50,515 nt of DNA. Origin: Fragilaria crotonensis. Lineage: Eukaryota > Bacillariophyta > Fragilariophyceae > Fragilariales > Fragilariaceae. Made by a program: the position numbers and the translations under genes. This document shows, one piece after another, positions 23,284-35,175 of the stretch. The stretch's first letter is position 1, and each line of letters starts with the position of its first letter. The stretch covers positions 1 to 50,515 of the forward strand of contig JAKSYS010000464.1 of assembly GCA_022925895.1 (NCBI GenBank). The letters run 5' to 3'. Below the pieces are notes generated by a model. The model saw only the letters and a list, made by a program, of their open reading frames with translations. It made no database searches and was not told the DNA's origin.

Positions 23284-25145
23284 TTATTGTCTAAGAAGCT
23301 CGATTATTTCAACCTGCCTCGGTGGCGTGCTCATCTTGGGCTTCTTGGCCAGGGGTTCGAATACCACAACAACATCATCGTCGTCGTCGACGGGTTGTTC
23401 TGTGAGCCCATCACCTGGTGGCCGAGTCGGTTTGCCTCGGCGTTCGGCATCGCGCCGTTTGTCCACGAAAATAGCTGGGATGCCACCTTGTTGTTTCTCG
23501 AGCGTGTAAATGGATACTTCCAATTCACATATTGTGGATTCCATATCAGACACACACAGGTTCTCCTGTGATTTCCATTTCTCAGCTAAATCCACAAGAT
23601 AACACCAAGAGACATCCTTGTACCACTTGACTATTTTTTCCTCAAGTTTCAAAAAGTTGTGGAGTGTCGTTGAGTGCGTTTCCTTCAAGATTCGCAGCTC
23701 ATTCCCTGCATATTTCAACACTACAGATTTCGAGAAAAGACTAGAAGACAACTCCTCCATAGTGGCTCGTTCAAATCGGGCATTGGCATCCTCTTTACGA
23801 ATCATTTCCATTTGTTCTCGCAAGTCTTCACTTCGGGCCCGTGCTGCATCCATTTTCTTGGCTTCATCTTGTTCCTCGCGTTGTTTGATAATCCACATCA
23901 TACAATCATCCGGTCCCGCACTCGTAGGATTGGACCGAATCGCTTGCAGAATTTCAGTTTCGTTGTCAAATCCCATTTGATGCAATGCTGAAATGACATG
24001 TCGATCATGAAGGCTCAAGGGTCGGTCCTCTGATGCTGCCATAGAGTGATGAGCAGGAGCTGTGTTGTTGATTGCAGTTGCGTGTGTGCCTGGTTCACGC
24101 TTGACTTTGACATTCGACGCCGTTTGCGGTATCGATTGAGGCAACGGTACTGGAGGCATTCGGTAAGTAAATGCCGATGGGATATGGGCATGTCCAACAG
24201 TGGGACTGGGAGGAAATGGATATGGACACCGCATTGGATCGCCGTGCGGAAATCGGTGCATTCGAGGGTGAGGCGGAGGGACAAAGTGAAAATATCCATT
24301 CGACGTGCGTAAAGGAATGTAGGGATCTGGCGGAAGGCTTTGCGGTATTTGTCGCAGAGGAATAGGAGGTTGCAGGCCAATAGTGTAAGCTGGTGGTCTA
24401 GATGGTAACTGGGGTGTCACCGTGGCGGCAGGATGATTCCGCGAAGTCTGAACTTTATTCGATCGAGCAAGACCGGGGCTGGGATGGTTCGTCCGCGGTA
24501 GCGATTGCACGATGCTCTCATTGGACAAAACAAGCTCTAGCACGTCAACCCAATCCTTCTTTCTTGGCCCATATTTGATACGTATAGTGTCGAGGTTCGG
24601 TGGCAACCGAGGCTGCAGTTCTTTCCAAAGTAGAACAAGTTCTGGCACTGCGAGGAGAGAAAAGAGTGCAGTGTTCAGCACGATGGATCATGGTCACTTA
24701 TCTCGAAATGTGTACTTGCTTTTTGCACATTCCCAACTCTTGACACAGTGACTACTAGTATGAAGAAGCAGCCATCATCAAGAGCGCGCCTGATCCACGT
24801 TACAAAAGCCACCTTCCACAACTGTTACACAAACGATGACCTCTTCGATCCCTTACACTAGTTCACGATGAATTATTTGCATCGTGTGCTGTCGCGACAC
24901 AGCTCACTGCATCCATTATCCATTGTGTACAGTAGAATACTCAAGACAAAACGCGTCCATAGTCATGGTTCCGATTGCATGTTTGCACACTGAAACACCT
25001 CAAAAATCTCAATCATGTTCTCCAACAGTCACTCACCTTTTAGAGACTGCAACCCCCTGCAGGATATGCAATGGATCTTGTGCTCATCCAAACTGAGAAA
25101 ACTGGCAATCCATGACACTGCGTTGGCATTCAATTTCATTGTCAT
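23284..25145 (-). CDS. UBA-domain coiled-coil protein with proline-rich region
   Basis: Two exons on the minus strand. Exon 1 is 25145-25037, from ATG 25145 (MTMKLNANAVSWIASFL). A 389-bp intron follows (donor GTGAGT, acceptor CTCTCCTCGCAG), and exon 2 is 24647-23284. The junction keeps phase (K-V-PELVLLW). Total length is about 490 residues. The order is a short helical N-terminus, a long Pro/Arg-rich disordered region (LPSRPPAYT...PPPHPRMHRFP), a UBA-like domain (DRHVISALHQMGFDNETEILQAI), then a Glu/Lys/Arg-rich coiled coil and an acidic DDDDDVVVV stretch near the end. UBA domains bind ubiquitin; the MGF loop is typical. A role in ubiquitin-linked regulation is inferred, and no catalytic domain is visible. 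The intron assignment rests on splice consensus and phase only. Confidence 0.6.
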
Positions 25146-25732
25146 TTTAATAGGAACCTGTGTACTTCGAAAAAGGCTATTGTCGCAATTGGCACAGTAC
25201 TCGGAGTACTGTTGTACTGGAAAATGGTAACGTGGAGAATGCGCTCGGAGTAGTCTTCAGTCTATATTCTATATACTGGTATCGTGGTATAGATAAATCT
25301 ACATAGGAATACGTTTTTAAAAGAATTGCCGTAGTTCTTCCATTGAATACCCCTAATGTGAAGCATTACCATAATCTATGGATAAATGATCCCAGTCGTA
25401 CGCTCCGAGTTTTCAACCAGGGCGGGAAGTACTTGTACTGTATTACAGAGTTTGATACGGAGTACGGAGGACACAGTACTGTACTCCTGAATAGTGAGTA
25501 CTCCGAGTACCAGATACTCCAGTAGACTCGCGAGTGCAGGAAAAGCATGATGCGCCTGTTAATGACATTGGATATTAACGGTTGACCACGTGACATAGAT
25601 GCGTACGCCAAAGGCCAACCAATAGACGAGCCCACACGTACGTGCATTTCTCATTTTTAATTCTGGAAATCGAGGTGAAATAATCTTCGTCACAAAACTG
25701 GACCCAGAAGAACCGTCTCATCATTACTGCCA
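25146..25732. promoter_or_regulatory. Divergent intergenic region with GTAC palindromes
   Basis: About 590 bp between divergently transcribed genes, so it should contain two promoters. It is unusually rich in palindromic words such as GTACTCGGAGTAC (near 25198) and GAGTACTCCGAGTAC (near 25497). These resemble other intergenic tracts in the window. Their function is unknown. Confidence 0.35.
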
Positions 25733-27085
25733 ATGAAGTCAATGCGTTCTTGTCTTTCTGCTGCTTTGGCAGTCATCCTCGTCTTGTCCTCTGAAGCATT
25801 TGCTCCAGGAATTTCTGCAACAGGAAAACGATCATTAGGTGCTCATTTTAATGCCCTCGAGGCGTCGGACAAGCCTCTCACCGAACTATGTCAGATTACC
25901 AAGGAAGCCTGCGATGTCGTTTCTCCTCTTTTAAAAGGTGCGTTTGTGAATTGAATGGATTTAAACACTGGTCTCGAGAGTCACCCGCGGGAAACGAAAT
26001 GTCGTGTCCGTAACCTCTTCTGTTTCAAATGCGCTCATGATTCTATTTCAGCCCTGTACTCGCAGATCAAGATTGGAACCGGAACCTCCGACACTGCCGC
26101 GTTCAAGTCGGATGCCACATTCTTCACCATTGCGGATGGTATCGTTCAGCACATGTTCATTGAGTACCTCTTTGCCGGAGATAAATTTTTTGAAATTGTC
26201 GGAGAAGAAGATGACTCTGTGGTCAACATCCTTGAAACTCCATTCACTGTCGATGATTTGGTTGTCCCTGAAGAATTCGAAGAACTCATCTTGACGACTC
26301 TTCAACAAATCAAGGCTCTGGCAGCCCGTATTGATTCGACTGCCTACAGTGATATCACTATCTTTGTGGACCCAATCGATGGAACTCGAGAATTTGCAAC
26401 TGGAAAGGGCGACAAGGTAACTATTCTTGTCGGATACAACGATTCTGACGGCATACCCCAAGCAGGAATCATTTATCGACCCCTCACCACTCCTGCCACT
26501 TGGGCATCCGGTTCCAAGAAAGAAGACTTCAAAGACGGCGTTTTGGATACTCCAGAGGAACCAAACCCCAAGGGCGTACTCATCACGGATGGAAAAGTTT
26601 CACCATTCATCCGGAGCACCATTGAAAACTCTGGAATGAACATGGTTCCCTCCTTGGCATCTGGAAATCGTGTCCTCATGTTGGTCGAAGGCAAGGCCGG
26701 AGCGTACATTCGCGACACTGGTGGCTTCGCCAAGTGGGATACGAGTGGTCCACAGGCAGTCCTGGAGGCATACGGAGGCGTCATGGCGAAATTGCCGGCA
26801 TTCCTCGAAGACAAAACCATGATACCATACACTCACAAGAAGACCAAGTTGAATCTTGACTTTTGCAAACGGTCGGTGGGCTTGACCCTATCCAACGCAA
26901 GGGACAAGTCCATGTTCATTCCAGGTCTTGAGTCTATTGTCACGGACGTGCATCTCGTCAAGGAATACAGCTGTGTACAGGGACTTGTTGCATTGGCTCC
27001 TACCAAGATGGAGGCTTTCTATTTAAATGCAATCCACAGTGCGATGAACAATATCAGAAAGGAATCTCCTCCTTTCTACACCTAA
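25733..27085 (+). CDS. Plastid-targeted inositol-monophosphatase-family enzyme, 3'(2'),5'-bisphosphate nucleotidase (BPNT1/SAL1)-like
   Basis: Exon 1 is 25733-25937 and exon 2 is 26052-27085; the intron GTGCGT...TATTTCAG keeps phase (K-A-LYSQIK). The start MKSMRSCLSAALAVILVLSSEAFAPG carries a textbook ASAFAP motif (EAFAP), so the protein is predicted to enter the plastid. Metal-binding motifs of the IMPase superfamily are present: EIVGEED, VDPIDGTREF and GGFAKWDTSGPQAVL near the C-terminus. The best resemblance from memory is BPNT1-type, which removes the 3'-phosphate from PAP, a by-product of sulfotransfer and a retrograde signal in plants (SAL1). The exact substrate (PAP, PAPS or an inositol phosphate) cannot be fixed by eye. 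It converges with the YjbQ-like gene 75 bp downstream. Confidence 0.75.
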
Positions 27086-27160
27086 GCACCAAGGTAGAAG
27101 TGAACGGAAATGAAGGTCATTTAGATACCAGCCTAAGCAAGTTACGGTGTGTTTCATATT

Positions 27161-27748
27161 CTACTTTCCACCCGTGATTTGCACAGCAATACCACGGGTC
27201 TTGGGCCCATCAGCGTCTATTGCCAAAATGCTCTGATACTTACCCTTCTTCATTACTCCAGCACTGATAGGGATGCATTCGGAAGTTCCCAACATCATTG
27301 CAATCAAATGTGAATGTGTGTTGACTGGTTGCGTGCGACGGAAAGCCCGCCATGCATCGTCACCACCAGGCCAATCTTCCGGTCCGACGCGGTAGTCCAA
27401 ATCGTTGTGAAGATAAGGCCTGTTGGGAGGTGCCAAATTCAAAAAGTACTGGCGAATATCATCCACAAGTCTGCCTTCCATTTCGTTAATAGAGATTGAT
27501 AAGGTTGAATGTTTTGACAAGACTGTGACAGAACCTTCCTGGCAGCCGCTTTCGGACACAATGGCTTCGATTTGTGAGGTAATGTCAAAAATGGACATTC
27601 CGTGATCCGTTTCGATCTGAATTTCCTCATAATGAGTCATGAACTCCATCTGCAGATTCGTTTTTGTTGATCTAACCAATCTTGATGGACCAGAGAAGGC
27701 TGTGGCCAATGATAGTGTTGCCACGAGGGCAAATGCTTTGATCACCAT
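27161..27748 (-). CDS. YjbQ/UPF0047 family protein with plastid presequence
   Basis: A single exon of 195 codons from ATG 27748. The N-terminus MVIKAFALVATLSLATAFSGPSR is a signal peptide ending in an ASAFAP-like motif (TAFSGP), pointing to the plastid. The mature part fits the UPF0047/YjbQ family: SVTVLSKHSTLSISINEME (the usual H-T/S-x-x-L/G-I-x-N-E block), THSHLIAMMLGTSECIPI, and the final DGPKTRGIAVQI. The conserved Glu and His residues that line the putative active site in this family are visible. Bacterial YjbQ has been linked to a thiamine-phosphate synthase side activity; the physiological role in algae is not established. Confidence 0.8.
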   Translation of the reverse strand: MVIKAFALVATLSLATAFSGPSRLVRSTKTNLQMEFMTHYEEIQIETDHGMSIFDITSQIEAIVSESGCQEGSVTVLSKHSTLSISINEMEGRLVDDIRQYFLNLAPPNRPYLHNDLDYRVGPEDWPGGDDAWRAFRRTQPVNTHSHLIAMMLGTSECIPISAGVMKKGKYQSILAIDADGPKTRGIAVQITGGK

Positions 27749-28436
27749 TGTTAAAGTTGATCACACAATAAAATGTACTCCATCATGAAAAAGGTTGAGA
27801 TCAATTTTGTGACTGATCAACTTCGCGTGCGTGTGTATTCCAGTTTTTGTCCGTAGTTCGTACGACTACCGCAGTACTGTCTCATAATTTTATGGTGCTG
27901 TGACAAATGGGAAGGCTTGCAGGGGCGGTTTTCAGACATTCGTTCAGCGACTTCGACGATTCATGTGTTCCAGATAATTCGTTAAATGTTACAAAAGCAT
28001 GGACGTTTCGGAATGACTATTAAATAATGATGACTTAATCCGCATCAACGACGAAGTACTAGACTATGCGCACAAACAATTATATAAATGTGAGAATTAG
28101 GAAATTATGACTTAATGCTCAGTGTCAAAGTGTCAAACAATAATTAGACCTACTATTCGTAAAAACTTAGCTTGTGCCTACTAGAGTAGACCTAGTACAA
28201 CTAGCAGATCTAGTGCAGTAATTAGAAATAGAATGTTCTGGTAGGGAATGCCTCAATGCTCATATATATAAGAAAAGAACATGGCTGGGATACACTTGAA
28301 TTTGGACAGAACGAGTCTTATTGTACGCGGAATTTTTGGAGTAGTCGTACACAAGTATCAAAATAACACACACACAACACCATAGCAACAGATAACTCGA
28401 GAAAAGCATCGTCGGCATCAAGATCTTTGCGCCGCA
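27749..28436. promoter_or_regulatory. Divergent intergenic region with probable TATA element
   Basis: About 690 bp between divergent genes. A CATATATATAAG element at 28261-28272 lies about 165 bp before the ATG at 28437 and is the best TATA-like candidate in the window. The region 28170-28215 has a CTAGTA-rich tract (CCTACTAGAGTAGACCTAG). Nothing else was recognised. Confidence 0.4.
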
Positions 28437-31400
28437 ATGACGTCAACAACGAATTCACAAGCTGATCAACTCATACTGCTGGAGATTTTGAATGATGGCA
28501 TGTCGATGGTCAGTGCCGTCACCGGCTTCGATGATTTCGAAAGCCTCAACGAATCGTCCAAAACGCCGAAAACGTTTTTGAATGCAACTAACCTACTTTT
28601 GGGACGTGATGCAGAAATCAAGTTGCTGCAAGAATGTGTCGATCGAGTTTCCCTTGGTTCATCTGAGCTCCTGTTTGTCAGTGGCTCCTCTGGGGTTGGT
28701 AAGTCCTCCCTTGTCGAGTCCCTGAGACAAGGAATGGAGGAAAGTGACAAGTTTTATCTTGTCTCGGGAAAGTTCGATCAATACCTAAGGCGAGAACCCT
28801 TTTCAGCGATCAGCGCCGCATTTGGGGAACTTGTTGATCTTTTTCAACGGCATTCAAAGGCCGATGAAATTGTTGCCGCTCTCAGGACTGGACTCTCTCC
28901 TGAAGAGCTTCAGATTCTTTGCTCGTTTGTTTCAAGTTTGCAAACAGTGGTAGGTACTCCTGGCGATCCGCATGAATTCAGGTTGCGCCACTACCAAGCA
29001 TTCGATGGTTTTAAAATGATCTGTCAAAAATTTCTCCGTATCCTTTCTTCCTATGCTACTCTCTGCATCTTCCTAGATGACGTGCAGTGGGCTGATCCGG
29101 AATCCCTACAGGTACTCACGTCACTGGCAAAAGTCACGGAGTCTACCAATGTTTTACTTGTCGCAGCATATCGCGAGTTAACGCATTCACTTGAAGAATT
29201 TCTAGCGCAAGAATATGATCTCATGCAGACCCATGTTCTCCTCGAAGATCTTGATGAAGGGGCCGTGAATCAAACAATCGCCACCATTCTTGACATGGAG
29301 ACGTCAAAAACGCAACCGCTTGGCGAGCTCGTGTATTCACGTACCATGGGCAATCCTTACCATTTGATTCAGTTCATGCAGAGTCTCCATCGCAATCGAT
29401 TGATTTCATCGGAAGACAACTCGTGGACCTGGGACTTAGCTCAAATTCAATCCGATACGTTCGTTTCTGACAACGTTGCCGATCTCATCCTATCAAAGAT
29501 AGGTTCTCTGCCTGCATTCGTCCAGGGGATACTGAAATTGGGTTCGTGCTTAGGGTATCAATTCGATGCCGACCTTCTCAAGCGCATCGCTCTCGGGTTC
29601 TTGCCTCCACAAAATAGGGAGCAGATGGCTGATGTGTACGGCACTCGCATCGACCAAGCTCTAGAAGTGGGTATCAAGGAGGGACTACTAGAACGATGCA
29701 AAACAAATGGCGCAATCAAGTTCACTCATGATCGTGTGCAACAGAGTTTGTACGGGCTCTTTTCAGATCATGAGCTACCCACTCTTCACGTGCGCGTTGG
29801 ACGATTACTTCAAGAGTCGTTGCAGGAATTGGAAGACGTACAATCTCTTCTGGTCCTGACAGTACGTAGTCTTCAAGAATCGCTGATAGCATCTGATGAG
29901 AAGGTCGTTTCTCTCCTGTTCTTGACAGTCGAACAATTGAATCGCGGTTTAGAGTTGACTGATATTTCGGAAAGGGTGGGTATCGCTGAGCTCAATCTCA
30001 GGGCCTCGCAAGTCGCAATGTCCAAGAGCGCATTTCAGGCGTCGACTGACTACATTCTGGTGTCTTTCAGTTTGTTAGCTGCTAACTGGGAATCCGATTA
30101 CAATCTTACTCTTCGAGCTTATACTACTGCGGCGCAATACCATTGCTGCACAGGACGGTTCGAGGAATCGAAAGCCGCCGCCGACGCTGTCTTGCTTCAT
30201 GCCAAGACCAGCCTGGAGAAAATGCCAGTCTACTACACCATGATTGATGCTTTTGGTTCTCAAGACTTGCTCTCGGACGCTTTGGACCTTGGCAACAAGA
30301 TTCTGAATAAGGAACTTAAGGTCAAGGCCCCGTCGTGCCCATCCTAGTCAGATTGTCGCCGAACTGGGTCGCGTGACGCGTTTGCTGAGGCGGAAGACGG
30401 ACGATCAGTTGATGGACATGCCCGCAGTCTCAGATGAAGTCATGGCCGCTGCTATGCGAGTCACAGTTGCCCTTTCGATGATAGCCTTCTTCGCGCAAGA
30501 AAACATGAACTATCCCTTCTTGTGGGTCAGGGCGATGAAGTTGACATTGCTCCACGGCCAAGACCGACTCACTTCAACCATCTTCGCTTGTCATGGAATT
30601 GTCAATGCATTCATGGGACGATACACTGCAGCTCATCGCTTTGGTATGTTATCGCGGAAGCTTGTTTCTAAAACGGGTGCCTGGGACGATGAACCGGTGA
30701 CCGAGACCTTGATTTGCAGCTTTACCTCGCACTGGAAACTTCCCATTGCAGATCAACTCCCTTACAACGACAAGGCCTTTCGTGTTGGACTCGCTACAGG
30801 CAATACCAACTTTGCTGTTCTGGCCGATATCTCAAAGGTTGAAACGAACTTTGCGACAGGTGCTAAACAAGAAGACGCTCATGAAGGCGTGCCTCCCAAT
30901 TTGGCAGTGCGTATTGAATCTGCAAGGAAAGTCTGAGAACCCCTTGATTTTAACTGGAGACGCCATGGACGAAGACGAGGTTATTGATGAAGACTGCCAA
31001 ACTGGTTTTGACCTTGCCATGTCGAATGCTCATCAGCTCAAAATGACTCTTTCGTGCCTCTTCCAAGCTTGGGATGATTGCGCGGAAGCCGCCAGGATAA
31101 TGAAATCGCATCCTGAGATTTTCTTATGCATCTCAGCACATTGCTTTTCTCTTCCCTTTACACTTTTCTCTGGCGTCGCCTACTTCAACCTCGCAAGGTC
31201 ATCATGGCGACGACGGTACCTACGTGCCGCACGCAGGAACTTGAAACGCGCGCAACACTGGGTCGGCATTAATTGTCCAGATGCCTTTCCCGTCCACGCC
31301 ATTCTCTTGGCCGAAGAAACGGTGTTTCAAAAGAAATCTGACAGTATTGAAGAGGCGTACCGAACCGCTATTGCTGCATCTCAAACCGCCAAACAGTTGC

Positions 31401-31766
31401 ACTACGAAGCTTTTGCCAACGAACGGTGTGGAACTGTGTTGATAGAGATGAAGGAAGAAGCAAAGGCAGAGGCGTACATTATCAAAGCTATGCGACTGTA
31501 CAAAAAAATGGGGTGCAATGGCAAAAGTCGACCAAATCAGGCAACTGCTGCCGTCCGGCGTGAAACCTCCCACCGACATTGAGGAAGGCACTTTCACTTC
31601 GAACGAGAAGGCATCGAATGTTGCCTCCGCGAACAAGGAGAATGCGAACACGAGCTCCGCCTCTGGTAGCAATCCTTCAACAGAGCAATCGTCAGCAGGT
31701 GTTTCATCTCAACCTTCAGCGGAAGCTTCATCTGCCAAGGTCCCAGCTGAACCTTTGCACATCTAA
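28437..31766 (+). CDS. Large AAA_16-type ATPase with TPR-like helical region; three single-base frame changes
   Basis: From ATG 28437. An N-terminal helical lead is followed by a P-loop NTPase of the 'predicted ATPase'/AAA_16 type: Walker A GSSGVGKSS (about residue 83), Walker B LCIFLDDVQWADPE (about 212) and a sensor AAYRELTHS. The rest is helical and TPR-like (AARRNLKRAQHWV, EEAYRTAIAASQTAKQ), with the family's typical end YKKWGAMAKVDQ, then a Ser/Ala-rich tail. In other proteins this architecture couples to kinases, cyclases or transcription regulators; no such partner domain is present here. Three frame changes occur, all explainable by one extra base in a run: C4 at about 30328, A3 at about 30924 and A7 at about 31502. 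If those are sequence errors the gene encodes about 1,109 residues; otherwise it is a pseudogene. A TATA-like element lies at 28261. Confidence 0.6.
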
Positions 31767-32032
31767 TTAACAGGTGATCACACTTTGTGTTCTGTTGCGT
31801 TGGTATACAAACAAGTCTGCAAGGGTTCCGATCGCTCAACTACTCGATATATGTAATTCTTCTGCCGGTGTAGGTGTTTTCAACAATGAAGCGAAAGAAG
31901 ATCATCAGAGGCTGGATGAGGGTAGATCTGCAATGAGCAGACATGAGTCCACGCATACTTTGAGTATATGTGATCAATAATGGATTGCTTTTTGTCTACA
32001 CTATGCCATAATGATATGTTATCGATGTCACT

Positions 32033-33334
32033 TTATTTCGTTTGTGCCATGACGGCACCAATGCGGTTGCGAATATCGGCTTGATCGCCCAAATAACGTC
32101 CAGAAAGGGGACCAATAGCATCCGGATGGGCAATTGGCTTCAAGTTTTCATCCAGTTCGTAGACGAGAGGGGACACCGGTCGGGATGTTGAGTCCCGTAA
32201 TCTCGTCGGGACTAATGTTATCAAGATGCTTGACGAGAGCTCGCAACGTGTTTCCGTGCGCAGCAATCAATACGCGCTTGCCCGACTTGATTTCTGGAAC
32301 AAATACATTGTGCCAGTCCACCATGAAACGATCTTCTGTAAGCTTGAGCGATTCTGTCTTGGGCAACTCATCCTTGGGGATGTTGGCATAACGTTTGTCG
32401 TTGCCTGGATAGTAAATGGATGTTTCGTCCAATGGTGGTGGTGGAATATCATAGGATCGTCTCCAGATCAAGACTTGCTCCTTGCCGTATTTGTCCACTG
32501 TCTCTTGCTTGTTGAGTCCCTGAAGGGCACCGTAATGACGTTCGTTCAAACGCCAAGTATTGATGATGGGCAAGTACATGAGATCTAGATAGGTAGCAAT
32601 GGTGAGCGTTACAAAACAGTGGCATCAGCGATGGATCAAGGGGTCTAACAAGAAAGCCCATAGCTTCACTGCAATGGCCTTCAAAAAATACAACAAACCC
32701 ATGACACCCACACCGCACTCTACAGTCAACACAAAGGTCACTCACCCATTTCTTCGAGAATAATCCAAAGAGTCTTGATGGCACGCTTGAGAGTTGAAGT
32801 GTACGCCACATCAAAATCAAATCCAGCCTCCCGCAACAACACTCCTCCAGCGTGAGCCTCCTCCAAACCTTCTTCACTGAGTGGGACATCGGCCCACCCA
32901 GTGAACAAGTTTTCCTTATTCCACGTCGATTCTCCATGACGGACCAAAACGAGCGTGTACTTCATCGACATGAGAGACGAGGAAGTGCTTCTGTTTTTAA
33001 AAGAAAATGTCATGAGCATCACGTGATGAACAATCATAGACAAGGTTCACAGGCACCGCTGTCTGTACTAGCAACTCAACAACCGGCCATAAGAAGCTGC
33101 GGGTCATGCACTCCTCTCCAACAAATCTCTCACACAATACTCATTGCGTCATGTTGGTACGTACCTAGAACTACGAAGAGAATTGCTGCTACCCACAAAG
33201 GATCCATGGTTGCGCACATGAACATTCCGAGCAGGAGCAAAGGCCTCGGAGGCAACAGCAAGGAACACCACGAACAACATGGTCTTGCGGGTATTGGCAG
33301 TCAATGATTGAAATGTCGACATACTCATCATCAT
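32033..33334 (-). CDS. PGAM: Plastid-targeted 2,3-bisphosphoglycerate-dependent phosphoglycerate mutase
   Basis: Three exons on the minus strand: start (one of three ATGs at 33334, 33331, 33328, or 33322) to 33165, 32990-32746, and 32584-32033. The introns (GTACGT...ACAG, GTGAGT...CTAG) keep phase. Exon 1 encodes a signal peptide ending [11 protein letters not shown], a classic ASAFAP plastid motif. The catalytic phosphohistidine motif [10 protein letters not shown] opens the enzyme domain, followed by [28 protein letters not shown] (second His) and ITGLNIPTG. The enzyme interconverts 3- and 2-phosphoglycerate. One frame change sits at about 32175, where CCCC replaces the CCC needed to read [15 protein letters not shown]; the remainder to the stop at 32033 is intact. 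In such a housekeeping enzyme this is more likely a sequence error than a real break. It converges with the AAA/TPR gene. Confidence 0.8.
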
Positions 33335-34116
33335 ACACGGAATATTGATTTTTGATTGTAGTGTTGATCGTCGAATAGACTTCAAGTACCAGAATAGCTC
33401 TCACTCTAGAAAAAGCGACGTATGGACCTTGATGGCAAGGGCGGGGGATGTCAAAGGCAGCGCTATCACCTTCAGGTATTTTGTGAGTGATGTGTATGAT
33501 GTACTACTACACGATGATGTTTTGTTCCAGACGTCGCAAACCAATCAAGACACGTCGTCGTGTCGCCGTACGTCGTGCGGTGCATGAATGATGAATTTAT
33601 GGATCTTCAGATATGCTGCGTGTACGAATCTTCCTAGAACTGACGACAGACAGATGGGCAATCAACGAATGGCTCCGCCGCACATTTGCCCGTCAACCCC
33701 TGCATTTCGTTAGTGCCGGTATCATGCCTTGTACCAGGTACTGTTGATCCACTGGGTTTCGTGTACAACAGCACCAGGTACAGTACTTGTATCTTCTCAG
33801 CCACAACATACGCCAAGTCCTACATGTACTTACTACTGAGTACAGTACGCCGAATGGTGCTATGACGGTACACAGTACACACGTGTAAAGCTCCTACACA
33901 GTATGTCATTATGAGAGTCCAAGTCGTGTTTGTCTTATTAACTGATGACCTGTTCAAGATCTACGCGCATGGATTGCGGGAAGAACCAAATTGAGAATCA
34001 TATAATAACAGAAGAAGAGATGACTCGAGCGTTCTCAATGGTGAGAGTTTTTCCAAGGCAGCTACTAGAGTAGAATAGAAGCGCTCAACACTACTCTTGA
34101 CGATTAACTTCTAACC
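33335..34116. other. Divergent intergenic region rich in GTAC words
   Basis: About 780 bp without a gene, between the divergent PGAM and one-TM protein genes. It includes clusters of GTACCAGGTAC-like and AGTACAGTAC words (33725-33890). No other feature was recognised; it should hold both promoters. Confidence 0.3.
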
Positions 34117-34494
34117 ATGCCAGAGCCTTTGGAGATTGAAGAGGCTGCCGACGACAACGATGGTGACGAAGACGACGTGCTTGAGTCAATTGTGGTGCCA
34201 CTTGTTGGACGATCTTCCAAACCTTCAAGAGAATCCTTGAACAATCGCACGTCATCAAAACATAAAAGAAACGTAGGCACGTCTGGAGAAAGTCAAGACA
34301 ACAATGACGGTGGACAACTCAGTCTCTTTCTTTGGCTTGGTGCTGCCGTTGTCGCTTCCCTGATTGTGTACAACATGAAGCACCTTGGTGAAATGGAGGA
34401 TGCAGCCGCTGATGAGTTGCAAAGTTCGACAATTCATACCAGCAATGCTACTGCCTTGTCGGAATTTGTGAACAAGACAATCCATCCCCGATGA
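34117..34494 (+). CDS. Small acidic single-pass membrane protein, function unknown
   Basis: 125 codons. The N-terminal half is acidic and polar (EEAADDNDGDEDDVLES), followed by a short Lys/Arg patch (SSKHKRNV) and one transmembrane segment (LSLFLWLGAAVVASLIVYNM, about residues 68-87), then an acidic C-terminal tail with two N-x-T/S sites. No signal peptide precedes it, so a type II or tail-anchor-like topology is likely. I recognise no family. The ATG context and the stop are clear, and the composition is protein-like, but with so short a frame the call is moderate. Confidence 0.5.
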   Translation: MPEPLEIEEAADDNDGDEDDVLESIVVPLVGRSSKPSRESLNNRTSSKHKRNVGTSGESQDNNDGGQLSLFLWLGAAVVASLIVYNMKHLGEMEDAAADELQSSTIHTSNATALSEFVNKTIHPR

Positions 34495-35175
34495 ATGACG
34501 TTGTTCTACGAACCTTGAAGCTCATTTGCAAGATTTTTGATTACGCTCTGACTGTGGTGGTGGCGTACGTCATGCATGCCGCACATACATACCCCGTCTG
34601 GTAGTCAATTTCGTCGGGAGGAAAACGATTCAGCCAGTTGCTATTGATGCTGTCGCACAATGATGAAGGGAGAGAGTTTTTAACATGAAACGACCGGAAT
34701 TGTCCTTTTCTCGTAATTCGGACACGCAGCATGCTGAGTCACTCCTATACAACCAAGTTCGGTTGCTTGTTCAAGAAGCTGTGGTGTTGATCTTTATCGT
34801 TCCAGATCCAAACCTTTGTCATTCTGCTTCTCCATGATACCAACGTCTCGGCTCTCCTTTGTCCTGTACATGATAGTACCAGTACCAGTGTACCAGTACC
34901 GTCCATAAGTACAAGCACGCTACGCTCAACGACATTCACAGTTCCATACATGTTCACGGTTCACGGTTCACGGTACTTGTAGTGGTTTTGCTACAGTACC
35001 TTACTCTCACCACGATACCCTTGTCTTTAGAATCCAACCCTTCAAATTGGAATTTCCACCTCACTCTCTCAATGAGGCCTGTGTGGCTGTGCTGGGTTGG
35101 AGTAAGCGCCGAGAGGTGAGGAGGAACAATTGAGAATTGACGGTCACGATCATAGGATGATGATTGAAAACGGAT
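34495..35175. other. Intergenic region with GTAC tracts
   Basis: About 680 bp without a gene. The stretch 34860-35000 has dense GTACCAGTACCAG-like words and a GGTTCACGGTTCACGGTA triplication (34957-34975). It lies upstream of the P-loop kinase gene and probably contains its promoter. Confidence 0.35.
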
